A stretch of DNA of 64,000 nucleotides from Candidatus Krumholzibacteriota bacterium (lineage in GTDB: Bacteria; Krumholzibacteriota; Krumholzibacteriia; Krumholzibacteriales; Krumholzibacteriaceae), in assembly GCA_030609325.1 (NCBI GenBank), contig JAUWCL010000002.1, positions 1 to 64,000 of the forward strand. The letters run 5' to 3'. Shown here piece by piece: positions 35,430-43,390 of this stretch (positions are counted from its first letter, which is position 1; each line of letters opens with the position of its first letter). The notes below the pieces were generated by a model that worked only from the letters and a program-made list of their open reading frames with translations, did no database searches and was not told the DNA's origin. A program made the translations under genes and the position numbers.

Positions 35430-35526
35430 AATATATATATTGACTACTTATTATAATTGGTAAATATATTGCTTGACTAATTATGCGATATTATCAATAT
35501 ATTTCTTGACTATGTCTTTGTTCAAG
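35430..35526 (+). promoter_or_regulatory. AT-rich operator/promoter region with repeated TTGACTA motifs
   Basis: Three spaced copies of an A/T run ending in TTGACTA (35440, 35473 and 35507 regions), a TATAAT at 35452-35457, and an inverted repeat CTTGA (35505-35509) / TCAAG (35522-35526). It directly precedes the mobile mystery protein A gene, an XRE regulator that probably binds here. Base composition is far from the surroundings. Confidence 0.45.
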
Positions 35527-35543
35527 ACTATGGAGGGATTTCA

Positions 35544-36020
35544 ATGAATCTGGACGATAATTGGGGAAAAACCCTGGCTCGAGAGCAGCTGGATATCAAG
35601 TTGAAGAAATTTCAATGGCTCAGGGAACTGGGAATACCCCCGAAAGGCTGGATCAAGGCGCTTAGATTTGCTCTCGGTATGAACGGCAGGCAGCTCGCCA
35701 ATAGACTCGAAGTTTCAAAGCAGAATATAAGCCAGCTTGAAAATGGAGAGCTCGAAGGTTCTGTTTCTCTGAAAGTGATGCAGCGAGTCGGGGAAGCCAT
35801 GGATTGCAAATTTTTCTATGGCTTTGTTCCGAATTCTACGCTCAAGAATACAGTCCGGGAAAGGGCGGAAAGAGTTGCCTGGTCCAATATCGAGAGAGTA
35901 AACCAGAGCATGCGACTGGAGGGTCAGGATATTTCCGATAAGGAAGTACAGAAGATCTGGAAGAAAGAAGTGGAAAGATTGACGAACGAGATGCCCGGCA
36001 ATCTCTGGGATGAGGATTAA
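35544..36020 (+). CDS. mobile mystery protein A (XRE-family regulator)
   Basis: 158 residues. A central helix-turn-helix ('MNGRQLANRLEVSKQNISQL', about 55-75) in the arrangement typical of mobile mystery protein A, which is nearly always paired with the Fic-domain mobile mystery protein B. The N-terminal 'LAREQLDIKLKKFQ' is also characteristic. The start follows GGAGGG. Its TAA overlaps the ATG of the next gene by one base. It is thought to be the antitoxin-like or regulatory member of the pair. Confidence 0.88.
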   Translation: MNLDDNWGKTLAREQLDIKLKKFQWLRELGIPPKGWIKALRFALGMNGRQLANRLEVSKQNISQLENGELEGSVSLKVMQRVGEAMDCKFFYGFVPNSTLKNTVRERAERVAWSNIERVNQSMRLEGQDISDKEVQKIWKKEVERLTNEMPGNLWDED

Positions 36021-36607
36021 TGGAATTTGAATTTCCAGATGGGGGAACACCACTTGATCCAGATGATATGGAAGGATTACTTATTCCAACCATCTCTACT
36101 CGGAACGAGCTGGACAGTTTCGAATTTGAAAACATCCGACGGGCCAACGAGTGGCTGGCATCCAATCGGACGACAGATATTCTAATGGAGTCTTTTATTA
36201 GAAAACTGCATTTAAAGATGTTCGGAAACATCTGGAAATGGGCGGGTAAATACAGAAAGAGCAATAAGAATATCGGCGTCTTCTGGGAAAGGATTCCCGG
36301 CGAGATAGCCAAGCTGCTCGGCGACGCCTGCTTCTGGGTCGAGGAAAAGCCGATGCCAGACGACGAGATCGGAGCGGTCTTTCACTATCGCCTGGAGCTG
36401 ATACACCCTTTCCCCAACGGCAACGGCAGACACGGACGGCTCATGACCGACCTGCTGATGGAGAGGGTCCTGGGAGTGGAGAGATTCTCGTGGGGAGGGG
36501 AAAGGCTGTCGAGAGACAGCGATGTCCGCAGGGGTTATATCGAGGCGTTGAGAGCGGTGGACGGATCGAACGACTACGAACCCTTGATCGAATTCGTCAG
36601 ATCGTGA
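36020..36607 (+). CDS. mobile mystery protein B (Fic domain)
   Basis: 195 residues. Fic catalytic motif 'HPFPNGNGRHGRLMTDLL' with the D to N change usual for this family; N-terminal 'GGTPLDPDDMEGLLIPTIST' and 'RRANEWLASNRTTDIL' are the family's standard blocks. Probably an AMP- or phosphate-transferring enzyme controlled by protein A. Patchy distribution of the pair across bacteria gave it the 'mobile' name; the AT-rich upstream region here agrees with transfer. The coding sequence itself drifts from AT-rich to host-like GC toward its 3' end. Confidence 0.88.
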   Translation: MEFEFPDGGTPLDPDDMEGLLIPTISTRNELDSFEFENIRRANEWLASNRTTDILMESFIRKLHLKMFGNIWKWAGKYRKSNKNIGVFWERIPGEIAKLLGDACFWVEEKPMPDDEIGAVFHYRLELIHPFPNGNGRHGRLMTDLLMERVLGVERFSWGGERLSRDSDVRRGYIEALRAVDGSNDYEPLIEFVRS

Positions 36608-36615
36608 AGGAGAAT

Positions 36616-36790
36616 ATGAACGCTGAAGAGAGATTCCGCGGATGCCTCCTCGGCCTCGGGGCGGCCCTGTGGTGTTTTTACGGTACTGACAGCTTCGAAG
36701 ATGCTATACTGACCGCCGCGGAACCGGCTCGACAGGCTGGCGATGCGGGACGAGATCGTATCACTCGCCGACAGATTGATGAAAAAATGA
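36616..36790 (+). pseudogene. ADP-ribosylglycohydrolase relic
   Basis: Starts at ATG 36616 as 'MNAEERFRGCLLGL', the classic start of DraG/ARH enzymes, jumps directly to 'ALWCFYGTDSFEDAILTAA' from near the C-terminus, and finally, after a frame change, 'NRLDRLAMRDEIVSLADRLM' to the TGA at 36788. About 200 central residues, including the metal-binding sites, are gone. Its stop overlaps the ATG of the next gene (ATGA). Confidence 0.65.
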
Positions 36791-37611
36791 GACTGACAAC
36801 ATGCGTCCTCGCGGCGCTTCTTTTTGTTACCGGATCATCGCTGCAGGCAGCCGAGTACTCGGCGCCGATCAGGTGGAACGCACGCGGCTGGATGCTCGAG
36901 TTCTTCCCCCATGACAAGAAGTTCTTCCTCGACGGCGGACTCGTCGCGACTGTCGACGCCCTGACCGCCGACGGGGAGAAACTCGACTGGAGCATATACC
37001 TCGGAGCAGGGTTCTACGTGGGGATGGGATACCAGGAGGATGGCGCCATTGTCTTCGACCCGTACGACGCGCACTACTCGCTCATCGCCGGGGCGAGGTT
37101 CGAGTGGGCGGAGAGGATGGCGAACCTCGAATACCTCCACGACTGCTTCCACGACATCGACCGCGAGGACGAATCGAGCGAGATATGGAACGCCGTAAAG
37201 CTCGACTTCCAATCGCACGACTGGTACCCGAGGTACCGGCGGCAGGCGTGGTCGGCCGGGGAAGGGTCGGGGTTCATGCTCGATACGGCCTGGCTCGCCA
37301 CCTTCTGGTACTTTCCCCGCTGGAAAGTGCACGACTATGTCCAGCACATGCACAATTTCTCGCTGGCCCTCGGCGGCGGGCTCAAGATCGCCTTCGCCCA
37401 CAGGAAGGGGCTCGCGCTCGAGCTGAGGCCGAACATCCTTTACTTCCTCGACCACGGCGGCGGGTGGACGTGGAAGAACGACCTGCTCCTCTATCTCTCC
37501 TGGTATGGAAGCGGCGGAACGGTCTGCCTCTTCACCGGGCCGCGATGGGACACCCAGCACATCAAGCCGTCGGGCGACCGCTGGCTGCTCGGCCTCGATT
37601 TCTATCTCTGA
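36787..37611 (+). CDS. small outer-membrane-like protein of unknown function
   Basis: 274 residues with a signal peptide ('LTTCVLAALLFVTGSSLQA'). The mature region consists of short aromatic beta-strands ('LDWSIYLGAGFYVGMGYQ', 'LIAGARFEWAERMANLEYLH', 'RWLLGLDFYL' at the C-terminus), as in outer-membrane barrels of 10-14 strands. No family recognised. The open frame extends upstream but is the ARH relic; the ATG at 36787 overlaps that relic's stop and has a poor ribosome site, as if translation had once been coupled. Confidence 0.7.
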   Translation: MRLTTCVLAALLFVTGSSLQAAEYSAPIRWNARGWMLEFFPHDKKFFLDGGLVATVDALTADGEKLDWSIYLGAGFYVGMGYQEDGAIVFDPYDAHYSLIAGARFEWAERMANLEYLHDCFHDIDREDESSEIWNAVKLDFQSHDWYPRYRRQAWSAGEGSGFMLDTAWLATFWYFPRWKVHDYVQHMHNFSLALGGGLKIAFAHRKGLALELRPNILYFLDHGGGWTWKNDLLLYLSWYGSGGTVCLFTGPRWDTQHIKPSGDRWLLGLDFYL

Positions 37612-37619
37612 CCACAGAG

Positions 37620-37719
37620 AGTCACGGCCGGCGTCGGGCCTCGTCATCTTCATCAGCATCCTGATCGCAGTGGTCTTTCCCGATCCGTTCGGGCCGATCA
37701 GCCCCAGGATCCTATCCAT
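37620..37719 (-). pseudogene. N-terminal fragment of an ABC transporter ATPase
   Basis: Reads 'MDRILGLIGPNGSGKTTAI' then 'MLMKMTRPDAG', i.e. Walker A and the following helix, and nothing beyond. The first about 25 residues normally before Walker A are also missing. Its ATG overlaps the end of the GntR-like relic upstream, the usual order of YtrA-type regulator plus ABC operons. Confidence 0.6.
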
Positions 37720-37882
37720 AGTCTTTCTCCTGCAGTCTCTTGAGTATCTTTCTCAGCTCGGCCGCCGATATGCCGTATCCTGCGGCCATCTTCAGTATCT
37801 TCCCGAGCTCCCGCGCGATGGCATCCTTGACCTGGTCAGTCACCTGCCTGTGCATCGGGTCGGTATTCGAAGGTGAGATCAC
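37712..37882 (-). pseudogene. GntR/YtrA-type regulator relic lacking its helix-turn-helix
   Basis: 'ISPSNTDPMHRQVTDQVKDA' is the start of a YtrA-subfamily GntR regulator; 'AAGYGISAAELRKILKRL' is its C-terminal helix. The winged helix that should lie between them is deleted without loss of frame. Start assigned to GTG 37882 by analogy; the frame is open to 38011. Confidence 0.55.
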
Positions 37883-38067
37883 AATAAACTTTGTATAGAC
37901 AGCGCTCCCCTCCCTGCTGTAAAAAGGAACGTGTCCGCATCGATTCCGCAATATGCCGGCACAGGATCGTATTTGATCTAACCCATTGCAACTGAGTTCG
38001 TTACCGCCCATCCAGAAACGGGGCGGCCGGACCGGATCGTTATTTCATCGACCGGGAGGCTGAAGCA

Positions 38068-39396
38068 GTGAACAATATATTGAAGCAGGCGCAGAAAGAC
38101 GGCGTGATGTTTGTCGAGCTCGAGTTCACCGACATCTTCGGAGTGCTGAAATCGATCGAGCTCCCGGCCGGAATGCTCGAGGACGCCCTCGAGCGCGGCG
38201 TCTGGTTCGACGGCTCCTCGATCCGCGGGTTCGCCAGGATCATGGAGAGTGACATGTACCTGATGCCCGATCCGGCGACATACGCCGTCCTCCCCGTCGA
38301 CGGCGAGAGCAAGAAGACGGCGAGGTTCATGTGCGACGTCTACACCCCCGACGGCAACCTCTTCGAGAGCGATCCGAGGGCCGTTCTGAAGAAGATCATC
38401 GCCGAGGCGGCGGAGATGGGATATGAGTTCTTCGTAGGCCCCGAGGTCGAGTTCTATCTCTTCAAGCGGTACGAGGACGGCAGCTTCCGGACACCCGAGT
38501 TCGATACCGGCTCGTACTTCGACAGCTCGGTCAAGGACATCGGCAGCGATATCCGCAAGGAGATCATGGTGGCGCTCAAGGGCTTCGGGATAGACTCGGA
38601 GCGGGCCCATCACGAGGTCGGCGTCGGCCAGCACGAAGTCGGCTTCCGCTACAGCGGAGCCCTCACGACGGCCGACAATGTCATCGTCCTGAAGAAGATC
38701 ATAAAGTCGATAGCCCACAGGTACGGGCTGATCGCCTCGTTCATGCCCAAGCCGCTCTTCGGCAAGGCGGGCAGCGGGATGCACACTCACGCGAGCCTCT
38801 TCTCGACCGACGGCAAGCCGGTCTTCTTCGATGCCGAAGACGCCCACCGCCTTTCTCCCCTTGCGAAGCAGTTCATCGCCGGGCTGCTGACCCACATAAA
38901 GGAGATGTGCGCGATAACCAACCCGACGGTCAACTCGTACAAGCGTCTCATCTCGGGGTACGAGGCGCCGGTATTTATCTGCTGGGGAAGCAGGAACCGC
39001 TCTTCGCTGGTCAGGATCCCGCAGTCCTCGAAGGGCCGCGAGGCATCGGTCCGCGCCGAGTTGCGCTGCCCCGATCCGGCAGCGTCCCCCTATCTCCTCT
39101 TCGCCGCCATCCTCAAGGCGGGCCTGGAGGGAATCAGAAAGGGGTACGAGCTCGCCCCGGAGATCGAGGACAGCGCCTACACCCTTCCGCCGAAGGAACT
39201 CGAGAAACAGGGGATCGCCCTGCTGCCGCAGTCTCTCGAGGAAGCAGTATACCTCTTCAGGGAGAGTGCGCTGATGAGGGAGCTCCTCGGCGAGGACCTG
39301 CAGCGTAAATACGCCGAGGCCAAGGCGCTCGAGGCGCAGGAGTACAAGATCGCCGTCACAGACTGGGAGATCGAGCAATATATGGATAAGTGCTGA
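38068..39396 (+). CDS. glnA: glutamine synthetase, type I
   Basis: 442 residues from GTG 38068 (ribosome site GGGAGG). It makes glutamine from glutamate, ammonia and ATP as a cytosolic dodecamer. Signature segments: 'VWFDGSSIRGFARI', 'GPEVEFYLF', 'HHEVGVGQHEVGF', 'KPLFGKAGSGMHTH', 'NPTVNSYKRLISGYEAP' and 'ELRCPDPAASPYLLFA'. Length and the absence of the 'NLYDLP' adenylylation tyrosine block place it with the alpha (feedback-inhibited) subtype. It is monocistronic; a stem-loop follows at 39467. Confidence 0.95.
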   Translation: MNNILKQAQKDGVMFVELEFTDIFGVLKSIELPAGMLEDALERGVWFDGSSIRGFARIMESDMYLMPDPATYAVLPVDGESKKTARFMCDVYTPDGNLFESDPRAVLKKIIAEAAEMGYEFFVGPEVEFYLFKRYEDGSFRTPEFDTGSYFDSSVKDIGSDIRKEIMVALKGFGIDSERAHHEVGVGQHEVGFRYSGALTTADNVIVLKKIIKSIAHRYGLIASFMPKPLFGKAGSGMHTHASLFSTDGKPVFFDAEDAHRLSPLAKQFIAGLLTHIKEMCAITNPTVNSYKRLISGYEAPVFICWGSRNRSSLVRIPQSSKGREASVRAELRCPDPAASPYLLFAAILKAGLEGIRKGYELAPEIEDSAYTLPPKELEKQGIALLPQSLEEAVYLFRESALMRELLGEDLQRKYAEAKALEAQEYKIAVTDWEIEQYMDKC

Positions 39397-39466
39397 TTCA
39401 GCGGTGGATTGGATGCATACAGGCATTGATTCCACTTGAATCGGTGTTAAAAAATCAACATTTTTT

Positions 39467-39507
39467 CGGGGCCGGGGAGTTTTTCCTGAAACTAACCTCC
39501 GGCCCCG
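39467..39507 (+). other. GC-rich stem-loop between glnA and the DUF5916 gene
   Basis: CGGGGCCGGGGAG (39467-39479) pairs with CTCCGGCCCCG (39497-39507) with a two-base bulge. A T-run precedes but does not follow it, so it is not a standard terminator for glnA; it may be in the leader of the next gene. Confidence 0.45.
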
Positions 39508-39521
39508 ATCGTTACAGAGAT

Positions 39522-42191
39522 ATGATAAAAACCCCGAAATTCAGACCCTGGCCCGGGCGGGCGCCATCAATCGCGGCGCTCGTATTTTTTATAACGGCGC
39601 TGATCGCACCGGCGGCGGCCCCGGCGGGAAACGGCCTGACCATCCCCTCCAGGCAGGAATACGACGAGGCTCTCAAGGCGTCGACCGCGCAGCTGCAGAC
39701 ATGCATCGCCAGCCGGAGGATAAACAGCAGCATCGAGATAGACGGCATCCTCGACGAGACCGACTGGAAAATCGCACCGGTCTCGACCGGCTTCATACAA
39801 CGTGAGCCGAACGACGGCGAGCCGTCGGCCGAGAAGACCTTCTTCAGGGTCCTCTACGACGACGAATACATATATATAGGGATCACCGCCCTCGACTCCC
39901 AGCCTGACAGGATCGTCGGGCGCCTGACAAGGCGTGACAACTACACCCCCTCGGACTGGCTCGGAATCGCGCTCGACAGTTACGATGACAAGCGCACCGC
40001 GTTCGATTTCCAGGTCAACCCGGCGGGCGTCAAGAGGGACCGATTCTGGTTCAACGACAACGAGCACGACGAGAACTGGGACGCCGTCTGGCATGTCGGC
40101 ACCAGCATCGACGAGAACGGCTGGACGGCCGAGTTCCGCATCCCGTTCAACCAGCTGCGATACTCGGGGAACGGCCGTACAAAGTCATGGGGCCTGCAGG
40201 TATACCGGGAGATCAACCGCCTCAACGAGACATCCTTCTGGAACCGCTGCCCGCGCGAATCGAGCCAGCTGGTCTCGGCATTCGGTCGGCTCGAAGGGAT
40301 AGAGAACCTGCCGGTCAGCAGGAATGTCGAGATCCTGCCCTACGTGGTGGGTTCGCTCGAATCGTACGGCGATCCCGGGGACGATCCCTATCTCCAGAAT
40401 ACCATCAAGGACGGACGCATCGGCGGCGACCTGAAATGCGGCCTGACGAGCGACATCACGCTGAACCTCTCGCTCAATCCCGATTTCGGACAGGTCGAGC
40501 AGGATCCCTCCGAGTTCAACCTCACCGCATACGAATCATATTTCCGGGAGAGGAGGCCCTTCTTCATAGAGGGAGCCAACATCTTCGTCTCCTCGATCAG
40601 CCTCGGCGACATGGACCGAGAGCGTCTCTTCTACTCGAGGCGTATCGGGCGGCGGCCCCACGGGTATGCCCTCGACTCGAACAGATTCCCCGGGGACACC
40701 GACGACTACTGGGTCGACAGCCCCGAGTTCACGAAGATCCTCGGGGCGGCGAAGGTCACCGGCAGGACCGCGAGCGGATGGTCGATCGGCCTGCTCGACG
40801 CCCTGACCGACAAGGAAGAGGCGGTCGTGAAAGACCCGGCAGGCCGCGAATACGGAACGGCGATCGAGCCGATGACGAACTACGCGGTGCTGAGCATCCA
40901 GAAAGACTTCAACGCGGGCCGCACCGCGATGGGCGGCATCGCCACCGGCGTTCACAGGAATCTGCCCGACAGTGATTTCGACTATCTCGTCGACGCAGCC
41001 TACAGCGGAGGGGGCCACTTCAGCCACCGCTGGAACGACGACGAGTACCAGATAATCGGAAAACTCTACGGCAGCCATATCCGGGGAAGCGAGGAGGCGA
41101 TCCTCGAGGCCCAGACATCGCCGATCAGGTATTTCCAGCGGCCCGACGCTGAGCACCTCGGCGCCGACCCGTCGCTGACCAGCCTGACCGGCTGGACCTC
41201 GACGATCTGGGGCGGCAAGTTCGGCGGGCAGCCGTGGCGCTGGGGCACCGGCGTGCACGTGCGCAGCCCCGGCTTCGAGATCAACGACATCGGATTCTCG
41301 CAGGACGCCGACCAGGTCCTCTCCGTCCTCTGGGGAGGATACCGGAAGTTCGAAGAGCAGTTGATCTTCAGGGAGTACAGCCTCAACGCGAACCTCTGGA
41401 ACGAGACAAACTTCGGCTGGGAGAACCTCGGCAAGGTCGGCGGCAACATCAACGGATGGGGCCAGTTCAAGAACTACTGGTCGATCCATGGCGGGATCAA
41501 ACGCAACATGGCGAGGCAGGACAACCGTCTGCTTCGGGGCGGCCCCTCGATGCTCGTGCCGGGCAGGACGCAATCCTGGTACGAATTCAGCACAGATCAC
41601 CGCAAGGTAGTGGTGTTCAGGTATTCCGGCAGCTACGGCGTCGACGACGAGGGCTATGCATCGCACAGTTTCGAACCGGGGATCACGATCCGTCCGTCGA
41701 GCAGGTTCGACATCACGCTCAGCCCCGAGTACTACATCAACGAGAACGACAGGCAGTACGTCGACGAGATAAACAGCAGCTGCATCCTCGCAACACTCGA
41801 GCGCGAGACGCTGTTCATCACGACCCGCTTCAACTTCACGATCACGCCCGACATTACGCTGCAGTTCTACGGGATGCCCTACGTAACGGCGGGCAGGTAT
41901 TCCGACTACAGAGAGGTCGTCGCGCCTCACGCGCCGGACTACGACGACCGGTTCGCGCCTTACGACTATCCCGACAACCTCGACTTCAACTTCAAGGAGT
42001 TCAACTCCAACCTCGTCTTCCGCTGGGAGTACAGTCCCGGCTCGACCCTCTTTCTCGTCTGGTCGAGGGGCGCCTCCGATTTCGAGGAGGAATACGGACG
42101 ATTCGAACCGGGTCGCGACCTGGGCAACCTCTTCTCCACCGCCGGCGACAACACTTTCCTGATCAAGATCAACAAGTGGTTCAGCCTGTGA
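39522..42191 (+). CDS. DUF5916 outer-membrane protein with carbohydrate-binding-9-like domain
   Basis: 889 residues from ATG 39522 (frame open from 39390). Signal sequence ('IAALVFFITALIAPAAAPA'), then a family-9-type carbohydrate-binding-like beta-sandwich (about 75-240, 'EIDGILDETDWKIAP', 'IYIGITALDSQPDRIVGRL', 'WTAEFRIPFNQLRYS') and the DUF5916 barrel region ('NPDFGQVEQDPSEFNLTAYE', 'RRPFFIEGANIF'). Proteins of this type are common in Bacteroidetes-related bacteria and are probably outer-membrane proteins; function unknown. Ends in 'INKWFSL', a barrel-like C-terminus. Confidence 0.88.
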   Translation: MIKTPKFRPWPGRAPSIAALVFFITALIAPAAAPAGNGLTIPSRQEYDEALKASTAQLQTCIASRRINSSIEIDGILDETDWKIAPVSTGFIQREPNDGEPSAEKTFFRVLYDDEYIYIGITALDSQPDRIVGRLTRRDNYTPSDWLGIALDSYDDKRTAFDFQVNPAGVKRDRFWFNDNEHDENWDAVWHVGTSIDENGWTAEFRIPFNQLRYSGNGRTKSWGLQVYREINRLNETSFWNRCPRESSQLVSAFGRLEGIENLPVSRNVEILPYVVGSLESYGDPGDDPYLQNTIKDGRIGGDLKCGLTSDITLNLSLNPDFGQVEQDPSEFNLTAYESYFRERRPFFIEGANIFVSSISLGDMDRERLFYSRRIGRRPHGYALDSNRFPGDTDDYWVDSPEFTKILGAAKVTGRTASGWSIGLLDALTDKEEAVVKDPAGREYGTAIEPMTNYAVLSIQKDFNAGRTAMGGIATGVHRNLPDSDFDYLVDAAYSGGGHFSHRWNDDEYQIIGKLYGSHIRGSEEAILEAQTSPIRYFQRPDAEHLGADPSLTSLTGWTSTIWGGKFGGQPWRWGTGVHVRSPGFEINDIGFSQDADQVLSVLWGGYRKFEEQLIFREYSLNANLWNETNFGWENLGKVGGNINGWGQFKNYWSIHGGIKRNMARQDNRLLRGGPSMLVPGRTQSWYEFSTDHRKVVVFRYSGSYGVDDEGYASHSFEPGITIRPSSRFDITLSPEYYINENDRQYVDEINSSCILATLERETLFITTRFNFTITPDITLQFYGMPYVTAGRYSDYREVVAPHAPDYDDRFAPYDYPDNLDFNFKEFNSNLVFRWEYSPGSTLFLVWSRGASDFEEEYGRFEPGRDLGNLFSTAGDNTFLIKINKWFSL

Positions 42192-42261
42192 TCGAACTTT
42201 CTTAAATTCTGTATGGGGACCCCCGGCGGCCCCCAGGGGGACATTCCGCGCCGCCTCCGGG

Positions 42262-42289
42262 GAACGGCAGGAGAACGGCAGGAGAACAG
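42262..42289 (+). repeat. short tandem repeat, 11-bp unit
   Basis: GAACGGCAGGA occurs twice in tandem plus a partial third copy, immediately upstream of the promoter at 42295. Confidence 0.5.
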
Positions 42290-42294
42290 CCCGC

Positions 42295-42323
42295 TTGACA
42301 CGTTCCTGCCCGTGTGATAGACT
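42295..42323 (+). promoter_or_regulatory. sigma-70 promoter upstream of the basic secreted protein
   Basis: TTGACA (42295-42300), 17-bp spacer, TAGACT (42318-42323). The next ATG, at 42435, opens a frame with a signal peptide. Confidence 0.5.
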
Positions 42324-42434
42324 TTATCTATAAGAACAGGAACCTCTCTCCTCCTCTTCTATTCCCTGCGTAACAATATAGATTTCTAAATCCGTTACCT
42401 AATTCCGATAAAATATAGATACAGGGAAGCAACC

Positions 42435-43055
42435 ATGCGTTACATCAGGGTATCGATCGTGCCGCTGTTTCTGCTGCTGTCGATCGCGACCGCCCTTCCC
42501 GTCGCGGCCTCGGACGTTCATCCGGACGATTTCGAGGGCTGGGCGTTGAAGAAGGGCGGGGAGATCGACGGACGGTGGATACGGGCGGCGACCAGGGAAG
42601 CGGGCACAACCGTCGAAAGCGGCGCCCGCAGGACGATGACTGTCTCGCGCCGGTCCGCGGTCATGAAGACCGGCAGGCCGGCGAAAAGGGCCGGCAGGCC
42701 GTCCGGCCCGGCTACAGGCAACTCTACCGGAATCGACGGTTCGAGATTCACCAAGCGGGGCAGCCAGGATTTCCTCTGGCAGTCCACGAGGGAAAGAAAC
42801 GGGCCGAGCCGCGGGATCAGCAAGCTGACCAGCCCTGCGCAGGCCGTGCGGGCCAGCGCCTTTAAACGCCGCCTCCCCTTCGGCACCTCGTCGAAGTACA
42901 AGCGCTCGACCGGTTACAGCCGGATAGGAGTGTGGCGCAAGAGCCCGAAAATGGGCACGAGAACCTCGACCTCCGGTACGCGCAGGCGTTCCACCTCGTC
43001 TTCCATGACAAGAGGAGCCACCAGAGTGCGCAGGAGTGCCACGCGGGGACTTTGA
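42435..43055 (+). CDS. putative secreted protein, C-terminal half possibly out of frame
   Basis: 206-residue frame with a clear signal peptide ('IVPLFLLLSIATALPVAAS') and a plausible mature start ('DVHPDDFEGWALKKGGEIDG'). The remainder is Arg/Ser/Thr-rich and of low complexity, which in GC-rich DNA often means an out-of-frame reading. Another plus frame (42932-43174) reads 'HENLDLRYAQAFHLVFHDKR', which looks more protein-like, so a frameshifted gene is possible. The signal peptide resembles that of the PEP-CTERM protein downstream, and a hairpin terminator follows at 43117. No family recognised. Confidence 0.4.
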   Translation: MRYIRVSIVPLFLLLSIATALPVAASDVHPDDFEGWALKKGGEIDGRWIRAATREAGTTVESGARRTMTVSRRSAVMKTGRPAKRAGRPSGPATGNSTGIDGSRFTKRGSQDFLWQSTRERNGPSRGISKLTSPAQAVRASAFKRRLPFGTSSKYKRSTGYSRIGVWRKSPKMGTRTSTSGTRRRSTSSSMTRGATRVRRSATRGL

Positions 43056-43116
43056 ACGATATGAGCGCAGATCCGGTCCGGCCGCAACCTGCCCGGAAGA
43101 CGGCCGGTACCGTGAA

Positions 43117-43148
43117 GAGGCGGGGAGCAATCCCCGCCTCCATTTCTC
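43117..43148 (+). terminator. intrinsic-type terminator
   Basis: Perfect 10-bp stem GAGGCGGGGA (43117-43126) / TCCCCGCCTC (43131-43140) with loop GCAA, followed by CATTTCTC. It closes the unit that starts at 42435. Confidence 0.6.
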
Positions 43149-43261
43149 AAGGAGTCGCATATCCCGTTGATTGACAATGTCTTAAATAAATGGCGCGGAA
43201 ATTCACCGTCGGGATCTTTTACACGATATGGACAGGGGGAAATCACCCGATTATCTCTGCC

Positions 43262-43318
43262 TGTAACCACTTGTAATATAGCCAGTTGTAAATCGGCAGG
43301 CAATGGCACGGCGCTTGC
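43262..43318 (+). promoter_or_regulatory. sigma-54 promoter of the PEP-CTERM gene with TGTAA repeats
   Basis: TGGCAC at 43304-43309, then 5 bases, TTGC at 43315-43318: the GG and GC dinucleotides are separated by exactly 10 bases, as required for -24/-12 promoters. Three direct TGTAA repeats lie just upstream (43262, 43272, 43287), with an inverted copy TTTACA at 43218-43223, candidate activator sites for PrsR. The start site would be near 43330, about 60 bp before the ATG. Confidence 0.7.
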
Positions 43319-43390
43319 GGATATTACCACTGGAAATGCGATTTATAGCTGGATCATAAAGAATCCCGACACTTGCACAAGGAACAAGAG

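Noticed and set aside
37978-39435. 485-codon open frame opposite glnA
   Set aside because: Antisense shadow created by high-GC codon use; glnA itself is unmistakable. Similar long antisense frames opposite the C25 protease, the giant kinase and the Mrp gene were rejected for the same reason.
39467-39507. glnA intrinsic terminator
   Set aside because: The stem is strong but the T-run is on the wrong side; listed only as a stem-loop.
42932-43174. 80-codon plus frame 'MAQEPENGHENLDLRY'
   Set aside because: Looks partly protein-like but has no ribosome site or family; mentioned as possible frameshift continuation of the 42435 gene only.
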